Notes under the pieces: generated by a model
Told to the model about the DNA's origin: nothing
Seen by the model: only the letters and a program-made list of their open reading frames with translations
Database searches by the model: none
Assembly (NCBI GenBank): GCA_020851855.1
Contig: JADZBY010000401.1
Location: 1-11,097 of the forward strand
Reading direction: 5' to 3'
DNA: 11,097 nt
Origin: Anaerolineae bacterium
Lineage (GTDB): Bacteria; Chloroflexota; Anaerolineae; Aggregatilineales; UBA2796
Position numbers and translations under genes: made by a program
Part shown: positions 1 through 5,889 of the stretch, one piece after another
Numbering within the stretch: position 1 is the first letter of the stretch
Layout of the letters: the number at the start of each line of letters is the position of its first letter

Positions 1-106
1 CACGAGCAGCCGCAGCGGCAGCCATACGCGCGGCGCGACGGACGATCAGGCCGAAGGCGACCGCCGCAAGGTCGAGGAGAATCTGCGGGAGAAGGGGTTG
101 GATTAG
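1..106 (+). CDS. C-terminal end of an unrecognised hydrophilic protein (partial)
   Basis: The frame is open from the window edge to TAG at 104-106 and encodes about 34 residues ending in KVEENLREKGLD. The visible part is charged and Ser/Gly-rich, then appears helical, with no membrane segment. A strong stem-loop with a T-run begins about 65 bases after the stop, which supports this being the real end of a plus-strand gene. I cannot name the family from the tail alone. A chance open frame is possible because so little is visible. Confidence 0.5.
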   Translation, partial: TSSRSGSHTRGATDDQAEGDRRKVEENLREKGLD

Positions 107-171
107 CAAGCCCCCACCCCGCGCGGCAGCGTGCTGGGCCGGGGAATGAGTCCATGCTGAAGTACAGGAGT

Positions 172-209
172 ACAGGGCGGCCCTGAACTGGTCAGGACGC
201 CCTGTTTTT
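172..209 (+). terminator. Rho-independent terminator of the upstream partial gene
   Basis: The arms at 172-186 and 192-205 pair (ACAGGGCG...CCTGA with TCAGG...CGCCCTGT) around loop ACTGG, with one small internal loop. The T-run at 205-209 follows directly. This is a canonical intrinsic terminator. The TTG codon at 208 lies inside the T-run, which argues against it as the start of the next gene. Confidence 0.75.
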
Positions 210-216
210 GTATGAT
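189..216 (+). promoter_or_regulatory. Candidate promoter for the BrkB-family gene
   Basis: TGGTCA (189-194, 4 of 6 to TTGACA) and TATGAT (211-216, 5 of 6 to TATAAT) are 16 bases apart, upstream of the preferred GTG start at 256. The predicted transcript start near 223 would exclude the TTG at 208. The -35 half overlaps the terminator stem. A similar pair, TGGTCA-17-TATACT, precedes the receiver gene at 5985. This is a pattern match only. Confidence 0.3.
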
Positions 217-255
217 TCGGAGTATCGCGGAACACACACCAAAGGACGGCGCTCC

Positions 256-1155
256 GTGCGTTTTTTGCGGCGATTCGGAACCCTGCTCAAAGAGAGCCTC
301 GACCAGTGGAACGCGGACCGCATGGCCACGATCAGCGCCGCGCTCGCCTATTACGCCATCTTCTCGCTGGCCCCGCTCCTGATCATCGCCATCGCCATCG
401 CCGGGGCCGTGCTGGGCCGGCAGACCGTCCGCGCCGAGGTCCTGACACAACTGGCGGACGCCGTCGGCTCGGAAGGCGCAGAAGCCATCGCCACGCTCAT
501 CGACAATACGACGCGGCCCGGCGCAGGCTTGCTGGCGACCGTGATCGGCGTGGCGGCGCTGGCGCTCGGCGCGGCGGGCATCTTCAACCAGTTGCGGCAG
601 GCGTTCATCATCATCTGGGACATCGTGCCCGACCCGAACCTGAGCGGCCTGCAAGCCTTTCTCCGCACCGTGCGCGACCAGTTCCTCTCCGTGCTGATGG
701 TGCTGGTGACCGGCGTCCTGCTGCTCGGCTCGCTGGTCCTGAGCGCGGTGCTGTCCGGCATCATCGGCTTCCTGAGCGGGCAGATCGCGGAGCTGGCGTC
801 GGTGTGGCAGACGGTGAACGTCGTGGCCACCGTCGCCGCCCTGACGCTGATCTTTGGCGCGGTGTATCGTTACTTCCCCGGACTGCGCCTGACGTGGCTG
901 GACGTATTGCCCGCCGCATTGCTCGCCGCCACGCTGTTCACCATCGGGCGCTCGCTGATCGGCCTGTACCTGGGCCAGAGCACCATCGGATCGACCTACG
1001 GCGCTGCCGGGTCGCTGATCGCCGTGCTGGTCTGGATTTACTACTCGGCGCAGATCTTCTTCTTCGGCGCAGAGTTCAGCCGCGTCTACACCGAGCGCTA
1101 CGGCTCGCGGGCGAAGGCGCACAAGACCGCGCGCGTCGATGTGGACGAAAACTGA
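256..1155 (+). CDS. YihY/virulence factor BrkB family membrane protein
   Basis: This is a multi-pass inner-membrane protein of the YihY/BrkB (formerly RbnB/'RNase BN') family. The family's molecular role is not settled; proposed roles include transport and envelope functions. From GTG 256 it is 299 aa, a normal family length. About six hydrophobic segments lie near residues 28-54, 90-114, 144-173, 187-206, 216-240 and 250-274. Family signatures are visible: AALAYYAIFSLAPLL in the first segment, YRYFPGLRLTW before the fifth, and the C-terminal VWIYYSAQIFFFGAEFSR. GTG 256 is chosen because AAAGGA at 241-246 sits 9 bases upstream; the longer frame from TTG 208 would begin inside a terminator T-run. 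The charged tail (residues about 282-299) is cytoplasmic-like. It is probably monocistronic, with about 104 bases to the next gene. Confidence 0.9.
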   Translation: MRFLRRFGTLLKESLDQWNADRMATISAALAYYAIFSLAPLLIIAIAIAGAVLGRQTVRAEVLTQLADAVGSEGAEAIATLIDNTTRPGAGLLATVIGVAALALGAAGIFNQLRQAFIIIWDIVPDPNLSGLQAFLRTVRDQFLSVLMVLVTGVLLLGSLVLSAVLSGIIGFLSGQIAELASVWQTVNVVATVAALTLIFGAVYRYFPGLRLTWLDVLPAALLAATLFTIGRSLIGLYLGQSTIGSTYGAAGSLIAVLVWIYYSAQIFFFGAEFSRVYTERYGSRAKAHKTARVDVDEN

Positions 1156-1175
1156 CGGGCCTCTTCCCGCTTTTT
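1156..1175 (+). terminator. Weak terminator candidate after the BrkB-family gene
   Basis: CGGG (1156-1159) can pair with CCCG (1166-1169) across loop CCTCTT, followed by C and five T (1171-1175), immediately after the TGA stop. The four-pair stem is short, so termination may be partial. Confidence 0.3.
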
Positions 1176-1259
1176 CGATTTTATTTAGGGCTGCTTTATC
1201 CTGGCTTTGGGATTCCCGCCTAGAGTGAAGTCGTAGCGGAGAACAAGAGGAGACGCATT

Positions 1260-2285
1260 ATGACGACGACTGTGGTCGGCCTATTCGAGCAGTCACGGGA
1301 CGCCCATCGCGCCGTCTCGGCCCTGCTCGATGCCGGATATTCGCGGGAATCCATCAGCCTGCTGGCCAGCGACGCCTCGAACGAGTATTCGCGCTACCTG
1401 AATCGGTCGGGCGATGTGGCCACCGAGGCCGGCGACGACGTAACGGCGGGCGAAGGCGCAGGTTTTGGGGCGGTTGTCGGCGCGCTGACCGGCGTGCTGG
1501 TCGGCCTGACCTCGCTGGCCATCCCCGGCATTGGCCCGGTGCTGGCCGCCGGCCCGCTGGTGGGCGCGCTGACCGGCGGCACGGTGGGCGCGGTCGCCGG
1601 GGCGGCCACGGGCGGACTGGTCGCCGGATTAATCAAGACCGGCGTGCCCGAATCAGAAGCCGAGCGCTATGCATCTGCCATCCAGGAAGGCGGCATGTTG
1701 CTGGTGGTCGAAGCGCCGGACGACCGGGCGGCGTTTGCCTATGACATCATGCGCGAATACGGCGCGCACGACGGCGGCAGCAATCGCCCGATGGCGGACG
1801 CCTCGACCGATATGCAGGTCGCCGGCCAGACGCCGACTCTGGACGATACCCAGCAGCGCGCCGCCGTGGACGCCGAGTTGCGCTCGGACGGCGCAACGGC
1901 CAGCGAGCCGGTCGCGACCGAGAATCAGAGCGCGTCCCCCACCGTGCGCGATGCGAACAGCGCCGATATGGGCTATGCGGCGGCGTCCACCGCGTCGAGC
2001 GACGGATTCGAGAGCTTCGAGAGCCTCGATGGGCGTTATCGCGAGCACTTCTCGGAGACATTCAAGACGTTGGGCCGCCGCTACGATCAGTACAGCCCGG
2101 CCTACCGCTACGGCTACGATCTGGCCGCCAACCCACGCTTCACGGACGCGGATTGGTCCGATGTGGAAACCGAAGCGCGCCGCCGCTGGGAAGAGTACAA
2201 CCCGACCTTCCCCTGGGACGAGTACGCCGACGCGGTGCGTTACGCCTGGGACATGACCCGCGAGCGCCTGCGCAGCGGATCGTAA
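1260..2285 (+). CDS. General-stress (YflT/GSP17M-like) protein with glycine-zipper segment and C-terminal domain
   Basis: The 341-aa protein has four parts. Residues 1-40 (VVGLFEQSRDAHRAVSALL, GYSRESISLL) and 128-168 (SEAERYASAIQEGGMLLVV, a helix, then REYGA) look like the two halves of a general stress protein 17M/YflT fold. Between them, residues about 64-126 form a long hydrophobic Gly/Ala segment with GxxxG spacing, a glycine zipper likely to insert in or associate with membrane. Residues 171-255 are a Ser/Asp/Ala-rich disordered linker. Residues 256-338 form a separate Tyr/Trp/Arg-rich domain with two Trp-containing half repeats (DWSDVETEARRRWEEY and a later WDEYADAVRYAWD). I recall similar C-terminal domains in hypothetical stress proteins of other phyla but cannot name the family. 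Its AGAGGAGA Shine-Dalgarno at 1246-1253 is 6 bases before ATG. A strong terminator follows, so it is a single-gene unit. Biochemical function is unknown. Confidence 0.75.
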   Translation: MTTTVVGLFEQSRDAHRAVSALLDAGYSRESISLLASDASNEYSRYLNRSGDVATEAGDDVTAGEGAGFGAVVGALTGVLVGLTSLAIPGIGPVLAAGPLVGALTGGTVGAVAGAATGGLVAGLIKTGVPESEAERYASAIQEGGMLLVVEAPDDRAAFAYDIMREYGAHDGGSNRPMADASTDMQVAGQTPTLDDTQQRAAVDAELRSDGATASEPVATENQSASPTVRDANSADMGYAAASTASSDGFESFESLDGRYREHFSETFKTLGRRYDQYSPAYRYGYDLAANPRFTDADWSDVETEARRRWEEYNPTFPWDEYADAVRYAWDMTRERLRSGS

Positions 2286-2308
2286 CCTCTACCGCGAACG
2301 AACGCATG

Positions 2309-2334
2309 GGGCCGGACTCTCGTCCGGCCCTTTT
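2309..2334 (+). terminator. Strong Rho-independent terminator
   Basis: A perfect 9-bp stem GGGCCGGAC (2309-2317) / GTCCGGCCC (2322-2330) with a TCTC loop is followed by TTTT. It starts 23 bases after the stop of the general-stress gene and insulates it from the next gene. Confidence 0.92.
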
Positions 2335-2470
2335 CGTTGGGCGCTCCTGGCTCGCCTCGCCATCGGCACGGAGAGGCCGCCGAAAACTCGCCGCCAACAC
2401 CGCTGCTGTTTGGGACTTTTTTCGCGCCCACCCCGTATCCTTCGTGCATCATATAACCAAGGATTGACGC

Positions 2471-2890
2471 ATGAACAGCAGACCACCTGAATCGCCTCAG
2501 AACACTCCCATCCACGAGGTAGACGACGACACCCAGCGCGACATTGCCCGCGAAGGCGGGCCGCGCGCGATCACGGAGAGCGTTGGCCACGGTTACAACG
2601 CCGACAACCCGCCCGGCCATCCGGACAACCGGGACGGCATCCCCAATCCCAGCACCGGGCACAAGATGGACCCACCGGGCGAATCGCTTCACCACAAGCA
2701 GCCAGAAGACCAGGAAAAGCCGCTGGAGCACGTCGGGGCAACGGAGAACCAGCCCGAAGACGGTGACGATCAGGTGGTCAAAGGCCGTCCGCCTCTGAAA
2801 GAGCTGGCCCGGCTCGGCAACGACGAGCAGGGCGACGCCGAGGACCAGGACGAGGACTACCAGCCGCGCGACTCGATCACGCCAGGCTGA
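2471..2890 (+). CDS. Acidic, intrinsically disordered hydrophilic protein
   Basis: The 139-aa protein is almost free of aliphatic stretches and very rich in Asp, Glu, Pro, Gln, Gly, His and Asn. It has no signal peptide, membrane segment or Cys. Visible landmarks are an N-terminal Pro/Ser stretch, a Gly/His/Pro/Asn-rich middle (GHGYNADNPPGHPDN, GIPNPSTGHK), the only modestly structured stretch VVKGRPPLKELARLG near 107-121, and an acidic tail (GDAEDQDEDYQPRD). The composition resembles hydrophilins or other stress-associated disordered proteins, but I recognise no family. AAGGA at 2459-2463 lies 7 bases before ATG. The DUF892-type gene starts 35 bases after its stop in the same direction with no terminator between, so the two are probably co-transcribed. 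The real-gene call rests on the good ribosome site, clean start and operon-like spacing. Confidence 0.7.
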   Translation: MNSRPPESPQNTPIHEVDDDTQRDIAREGGPRAITESVGHGYNADNPPGHPDNRDGIPNPSTGHKMDPPGESLHHKQPEDQEKPLEHVGATENQPEDGDDQVVKGRPPLKELARLGNDEQGDAEDQDEDYQPRDSITPG

Positions 2891-2925
2891 CCGATCGTTG
2901 AAAGAAATGACGACAGGGGGATGAT

Positions 2926-3429
2926 ATGTTGCCCGAGGTGCTGTTTCCGAGTTATGTCGCCCAGCTTGAGGATTTATACAACGCCGAAACGAGCCTCGTC
3001 CGAGCGCTGTCTCTCATGGTCGCCACGGTGACCGCCGAGGACATCAAGCAGGCCCTTTCGGACCGGCTGGCCCAGACGCGGATGCAGCTTGAACGCCTGC
3101 AGCGCGTGTTTGCCGAACTGGAAATCCAGCCTGCCGCAACGGTCGGGCCAGAGCTTCAGGACTTGCTGTCGCAGACCACAGAACTGGCGCGCACCGTCAA
3201 GAACTCGGCGCTGGTCGATTCGCAACTGCTGACCGTCGCGCAGGAACTGGGCGGCTATCAGATTGCCGCCTACAGCACGGTGTGTACCTTTGCCCAGGCG
3301 CTAAACCAGGACCGCGCCCTGCGCCTGCTCCTGGAAAGCCTGGACGAAGAACGCCGGGGGTACAAAGAGATGAAGGCGCTCTCGGAAAGCCGGCAGTATT
3401 CCGGGGTGGCCGCCTTCGCATCGCGGTAA
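2926..3429 (+). CDS. YciF/YciE-like (DUF892) ferritin-like protein with degenerate metal-site positions
   Basis: The 167-aa four-helix protein matches the DUF892 family (YciE/YciF, stress-induced ferritin-like proteins). Helix 1 carries LEDLYNAETSLVRAL (family L-DLY-AE), helix 2 SDRLAQTRMQLERLQRVF (family eeHleeT..q.erLe.vF), helix 3 AQELGGYQIAAYST (family aa..vEHYEIAaYgt), and helix 4 LLLESLDEERRGYKEM (family LL..tL.EEk..D..L). Glu21 and Glu141-142 are kept. The usual helix-2 His is Arg47, the EHYE ligand block of helix 3 reads G109-G110-Y111-Q112, and the helix-4 Asp is Tyr146. The fold is probably intact while the di-metal centre is lost or altered. The family consensus is from memory. Shine-Dalgarno AGGGGG (2915-2920) is 5 bases before ATG. 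It is likely the second gene of an operon with the acidic disordered protein. Confidence 0.85.
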   Translation: MLPEVLFPSYVAQLEDLYNAETSLVRALSLMVATVTAEDIKQALSDRLAQTRMQLERLQRVFAELEIQPAATVGPELQDLLSQTTELARTVKNSALVDSQLLTVAQELGGYQIAAYSTVCTFAQALNQDRALRLLLESLDEERRGYKEMKALSESRQYSGVAAFASR

Positions 3430-3446
3430 AGTGTGTTTATCCCTTG

Positions 3447-3544
3447 CTGCGGATCAGGTTTCCGGGCGGTTCGCGAGCCGCCCCTACCGTAGTACCGCAA
3501 CGTGTAGGGGCGCGTCGCGACGCGCCCGCCATTGTGATCCGCAG
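3447..3544 (+). repeat. 98-bp palindromic intergenic element with terminal inverted repeats
   Basis: The ends are a perfect 10-bp inverted repeat, CTGCGGATCA (3447-3456) and TGATCCGCAG (3535-3544). Inside are a 20-bp near-palindrome at 3464-3483, a perfect 20-bp palindrome at 3508-3527 centred on TCGCGA, and CCCCTAC (3481-3487) matched by GTAGGGG (3504-3510). It has no coding capacity. It looks like a non-autonomous REP/MITE-type element. The strand is nominal. Confidence 0.7.
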
Positions 3545-3631
3545 TGCGCGGCCAAAGCGCGCCAGGTCGCCCCTGATCCTTGAAATCCATCGTGGGAGAG
3601 GGGAATCTGCGTCACGAAACCTCGGCGCGCC

Positions 3632-3855
3632 TCGTAACCTCTCACACATTGACGCGGAACGTCTGGCGCGCCCGGCGCTGAAGCGTCCGGGCTAAAGGTA
3701 CAAAGCCCTGACGCGCTGGAATATGTCTTTAGCCCGCAGGGCTTCGTAACCTCTCACACATTGACGCGGAACGTCTGGCGCGCCCGGCGCTGAAGCGTCC
3801 GGGCTAAAGGTACAAAGCCCTGACGGGCTGGAATACGCCTTTAGCCCGCAGGGCT
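3632..3855 (+). repeat. Tandem duplication of a 112-bp structured unit
   Basis: Copies at 3632-3743 and 3744-3855 begin TCGTAACCTCTCACAC and differ at only three positions (ACGCGC/ACGGGC and two T/C changes in ATATGTC/ATACGCC). A fragment, TCGTA, restarts at 3856. Each unit contains nested inverted repeats: CGGGCTAAAGG pairs with CCTTTAGCCCG, AAGCCCTG pairs with CAGGGCTT, and AGCCC pairs with GGGCT in copy 2. It has no coding potential. Near-identity implies a recent duplication or homogenisation. Together with the 98-bp element it fills most of the 520-bp gene-free stretch 3430-3950; I see nothing identifiable at 3545-3631 or 3889-3950. Confidence 0.9.
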
Positions 3856-3866
3856 TCGTAGTCTCA

Positions 3867-3888
3867 GCCTGGACCTTCAGGTCCAGGC
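3867..3888. repeat. Perfect stem-loop GCCTGGACCT/AGGTCCAGGC
   Basis: A 10-bp perfect inverted repeat with almost no loop lies directly after the tandem repeats and about 60 bases beyond the 3' end of the HdeD-family gene. Neither side has a T-run, so it is not a classical terminator. It could still mark the 3' end of the minus-strand transcript or be part of the repeat block. Confidence 0.5.
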
Positions 3889-3950
3889 CATGCGATCCGT
3901 CCCAATTTAGTGAGCGCGCCTCTGTACCTTCGCAGCGACACTCCCGGCCC

Positions 3951-4556
3951 TCACGTCGCGGCGGGCGGGGCAGTGGTCACATTGCCGCGTTGATTGCCGC
4001 CGTCATCCGCTTCCCGTTCCTGCCGCGAGCGGCTGAAAAAACGGAAAGCCAGCCCGATCATCATGCCGCCAAACAGGATCGCGTAACTGGCGATGACCCA
4101 CAGCAGTGCCAGCGCGCCCGTCCCTGGCTGGACCAGCAGCAAAACGCCGGCCAGCACGGACAGCACGCCCGCCAGCCCCATCCAGAACTCGTTTTCGATG
4201 ACCTTCCGCAGCCGGATGGCGTTGACGATCTCCAGGACGCCGGTCACGATGGCCCACACCCCGATCACGATGATCAGGCTGACGGCGACCAGGCCCGGCC
4301 AAAGGAACGTGAAAACGCCGACCGCGATGTTGAGCAGCCCTTCCAGCACGCCCGACAACCGCGATTGTGTCCGGGCGTTGTCCCGGAAGACCGAGATCAG
4401 CGTGAAGAGGCCCTCGACCAGCACGTACGCGCCGAACAGGTACACCAGCGCCTCGACGGTCAGGCCGGGCATCAGAAAGGCCACGATACCGAACAGGATG
4501 GCTAGAATACCGCGCAGCAGGAACATCCAGCCCAGGCGCGAGAAGTTGGATTTCAT
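3951..4556 (-). CDS. HdeD family (DUF308) membrane protein
   Basis: The 201-aa protein has six predicted membrane segments near residues 10-30, 36-57, 68-87, 91-113, 125-143 and 148-171. They form three internal repeats, each a helical hairpin with a G...P turn: RGILAILFGIVAFLMPG, EGLLNIAVGVFTFLWPG, LAGVLSVLAGVLLLVQPG. This threefold pattern is typical of the HdeD/DUF308 family; E. coli HdeD contributes to acid resistance at high cell density. The C-terminal 30 residues are hydrophilic and probably cytoplasmic. AAGGAGA (4562-4568, minus strand) is about 5 bases before ATG. It is single on its strand. Exact substrate or mechanism is unknown for the family. Confidence 0.9.
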   Translation of the reverse strand: MKSNFSRLGWMFLLRGILAILFGIVAFLMPGLTVEALVYLFGAYVLVEGLFTLISVFRDNARTQSRLSGVLEGLLNIAVGVFTFLWPGLVAVSLIIVIGVWAIVTGVLEIVNAIRLRKVIENEFWMGLAGVLSVLAGVLLLVQPGTGALALLWVIASYAILFGGMMIGLAFRFFSRSRQEREADDGGNQRGNVTTAPPAAT

Positions 4557-4684
4557 AGGCAGTCTCCTTCTGACGTTTTCTGACGTTACGTGATCTCAGC
4601 ATATGCGGGATTACGCCGCGCGTGATCAGCCAGGCGGCGGATCACGGATGGGTCAGGTGACGGGTCTGGGCGTGGAAGGAGCAT

Positions 4685-4732
4685 GAAACAAACGCAGGCA
4701 TTGCCCCGCCAGAGATACGGGCCAATGCCTGC
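4685..4732 (-). terminator. Probable terminator downstream of the OmpR-type regulator
   Basis: GCAGGCATTG (4694-4703) and CAATGCCTGC (4723-4732) form a perfect 10-bp stem, with further CCC/GGG pairing after a bulge. Read on the minus strand, the stem is followed by GTTTGTTTC, a broken T-run. It lies beyond the inverted-repeat element that follows the regulator gene, so it would end a minus-strand transcript about 150 bases after the stop codon. Confidence 0.55.
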
Positions 4733-4742
4733 CTTGTACACA

Positions 4743-4855
4743 AACCCTCACCCCCGGCCCCTCTACCTCATGGAGAGGGGTGAGGGAACCACAGGATTCC
4801 CCCGCTTTTCTCCCCTCTCGCTCTGAGGGAGAGAGGGGTCGGGGGAGTGAGGGTT
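4743..4855. repeat. MITE-like inverted-repeat element, copy A
   Basis: The left end AACCCTCACCCCCGGCCCCT and the right end GGGGTCGGGGGAGTGAGGGTT (inverted) form terminal inverted repeats of about 20 bp. Internal hairpins read CCCCTCT..AGAGGGG-like. It is 113 bp and non-coding, sitting between the 3' ends of minus-strand units. Related elements lie at 6489-6626, 6671-6719, 8520-8617 and, degenerate, 10853-10899. Confidence 0.75.
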
Positions 4856-4883
4856 AAAGAAACCCACTGGCCGTGCGTCTGCC

Positions 4884-5582
4884 TCAATTCAGCTTGGGCA
4901 ACTGCGAGTGCAGCATGTAGCCCATGCCCGTCACCGTTTCGAGCAGCATCCCGTACGTCTTGCCCAGCTTGCGCCGGATGCGCCCGAAGTACACATGCAG
5001 GTACTGCGTGGCGTCCCAATACTCCCAGCCCCACACCTTCGCCAGCAGCTCGCTGTGCGAGCACACCGTGTCGATGCGCTCTGCCAGCGCCGAGAACAGG
5101 GCAAACTCGGTACGGGTCAGCCGGATGTCCTTCTCGCCCAGGAAGACGCGCCGCGCGCTCAGGTCGATTTTCAGCTCGCCAATCTCAATGCGGCTGTTCT
5201 GGAGCGGCTCGGCCTTCTTCGTGCCACGGCGCAACACGGCGCGCACACGGGCGAGCAGCTCTTCCGGGCGGTAGGGCTTGGTCAGCACGTCGTCGGCCCC
5301 GGCGTCCAGGATTTCGACCTGGTAGTTGGAGCGCATCTCCGGGCTGAGCACGATGACCGGCACGGGCGACGTGGGGCGCACCCAGTCGAATACCGCTTCG
5401 TCGCGGGTCTTGGAGCGCGGTACGTTCACCACGAACAGATCGTAAACGCCCTTGTTGGCCCAAGAGGGCAGTTTCGCCTGAAAGGGAACTTCCTTGACGA
5501 GATAACCTTGTTTCTGAAGCAGGCGCTTTTCCATCTGGCATTCATGGGAATCATCGCTAACAAGAAGGATTGAGTTTGCCAT
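4884..5582 (-). CDS. OmpR-type winged-helix response regulator lacking the phospho-acceptor Asp
   Basis: The 232-aa protein has an N-terminal receiver (residues 3-119) and an OmpR/PhoB winged helix (about 128-226). The receiver keeps the acidic pair D10-D11, S80 in the Thr/Ser position, K102 in TKPY, and GADDVLTKPYRPEELLARV at its C-terminal end. The strand-3 position normally holding Asp (DLVLLDxxLP) reads DLFVVNVPR, giving Asn53. Normal phosphorylation at this site is therefore not expected, as in atypical response regulators. The DNA-binding part is intact: LTRTEFALFSALAE, a recognition helix around YLHVYFGRIRRKLG, and wing residues TGMGYML. ATG 5582 is chosen because AAGGAA (5592-5597) lies 9 bases upstream; the open frame continues further upstream with non-receiver sequence. 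No kinase is adjacent. It is transcribed divergently from the receiver gene at 5985. Confidence 0.9.
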   Translation of the reverse strand: MANSILLVSDDSHECQMEKRLLQKQGYLVKEVPFQAKLPSWANKGVYDLFVVNVPRSKTRDEAVFDWVRPTSPVPVIVLSPEMRSNYQVEILDAGADDVLTKPYRPEELLARVRAVLRRGTKKAEPLQNSRIEIGELKIDLSARRVFLGEKDIRLTRTEFALFSALAERIDTVCSHSELLAKVWGWEYWDATQYLHVYFGRIRRKLGKTYGMLLETVTGMGYMLHSQLPKLN

Positions 5583-5670
5583 CGTCGTCCATTCCTTGCC
5601 TTGTGGGCAACTTCGCTTCCATCGCATCCAAAATCTGCCTAAAAGCGTAAACGCGACCGCAATGTTTGAA

Positions 5671-5688
5671 ATCACACACGTGGTTGAT
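5671..5688. promoter_or_regulatory. Imperfect CACGTG-centred palindrome, candidate operator
   Basis: ATCACACACGTGGTTGAT matches its reverse complement at 7 of 9 pairs, with perfect ATCA/TGAT ends and a CACGTG core. It lies about 89 bases upstream of the OmpR-type regulator start in the divergent intergenic region. Size and symmetry suit a dimeric DNA-binding protein, perhaps autoregulation. I could not assign a convincing -35/-10 pair for the minus-strand gene. Confidence 0.3.
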
Positions 5689-5852
5689 CTTCATTTAGGA
5701 CGAATCGATAGTTTCTGGTAGGAATTTGCTAACGACGCTGCCCAAAAATAGGCTGAAATTGGGAGCATTATGCGATGTTACGGCGCAGCACAACGCGAGA
5801 CGGCGTGCCCGATGGCGTGTCGTGGGATAGGTCTGTCATCTCGCCCTAAATA

Positions 5853-5881
5853 GGTCAGGTGGGTGACCTTCCATCCCACCT
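5853..5881. promoter_or_regulatory. Overlapping inverted repeats just upstream of the receiver-gene promoter
   Basis: AGGTGGG (5857-5863) pairs with CCCACCT (5875-5881), and GGTCA (5853-5857) pairs with TGACC (5864-5868), giving two mutually exclusive foldings or one compound operator. It ends 8 bases before the proposed -35 at 5890. A regulator site is plausible. Function is inferred from position only. Confidence 0.35.
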
Positions 5882-5889
5882 TATGCCGA

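Noticed and set aside
103..1122. Long minus-strand open frame of 339 codons opposite the BrkB-family gene
   Set aside because: Its protein is rich in Arg, Gln, Gly and His with no fold-like pattern, while the plus strand gives a clear membrane protein with family motifs. It is a GC-rich antisense shadow.
1171..1259. Promoter for the general-stress gene in the T-rich stretch
   Set aside because: Several weak -10-like words occur (for example TAGAGT at 1221) but none has a partner -35 at normal spacing.
2452..2457. TATAAC as a -10 box for the acidic disordered gene
   Set aside because: No -35-like hexamer lies at a suitable distance, and the transcript would start at or after the ribosome site.
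3632..3855. CRISPR array
   Set aside because: There are two long, adjacent, nearly identical units with no unique spacers between them and no cas genes in the window.
4743..4855. Insertion sequence
   Set aside because: Terminal inverted repeats are present but only 113 bp lies between them and there is no transposase; I call it a MITE-like repeat instead.
5583..5675. N-terminal extension of the OmpR-type regulator to 5675
   Set aside because: The extra 31 residues do not belong to a receiver fold, and the AAGGAA site 9 bases before ATG 5582 marks the start.
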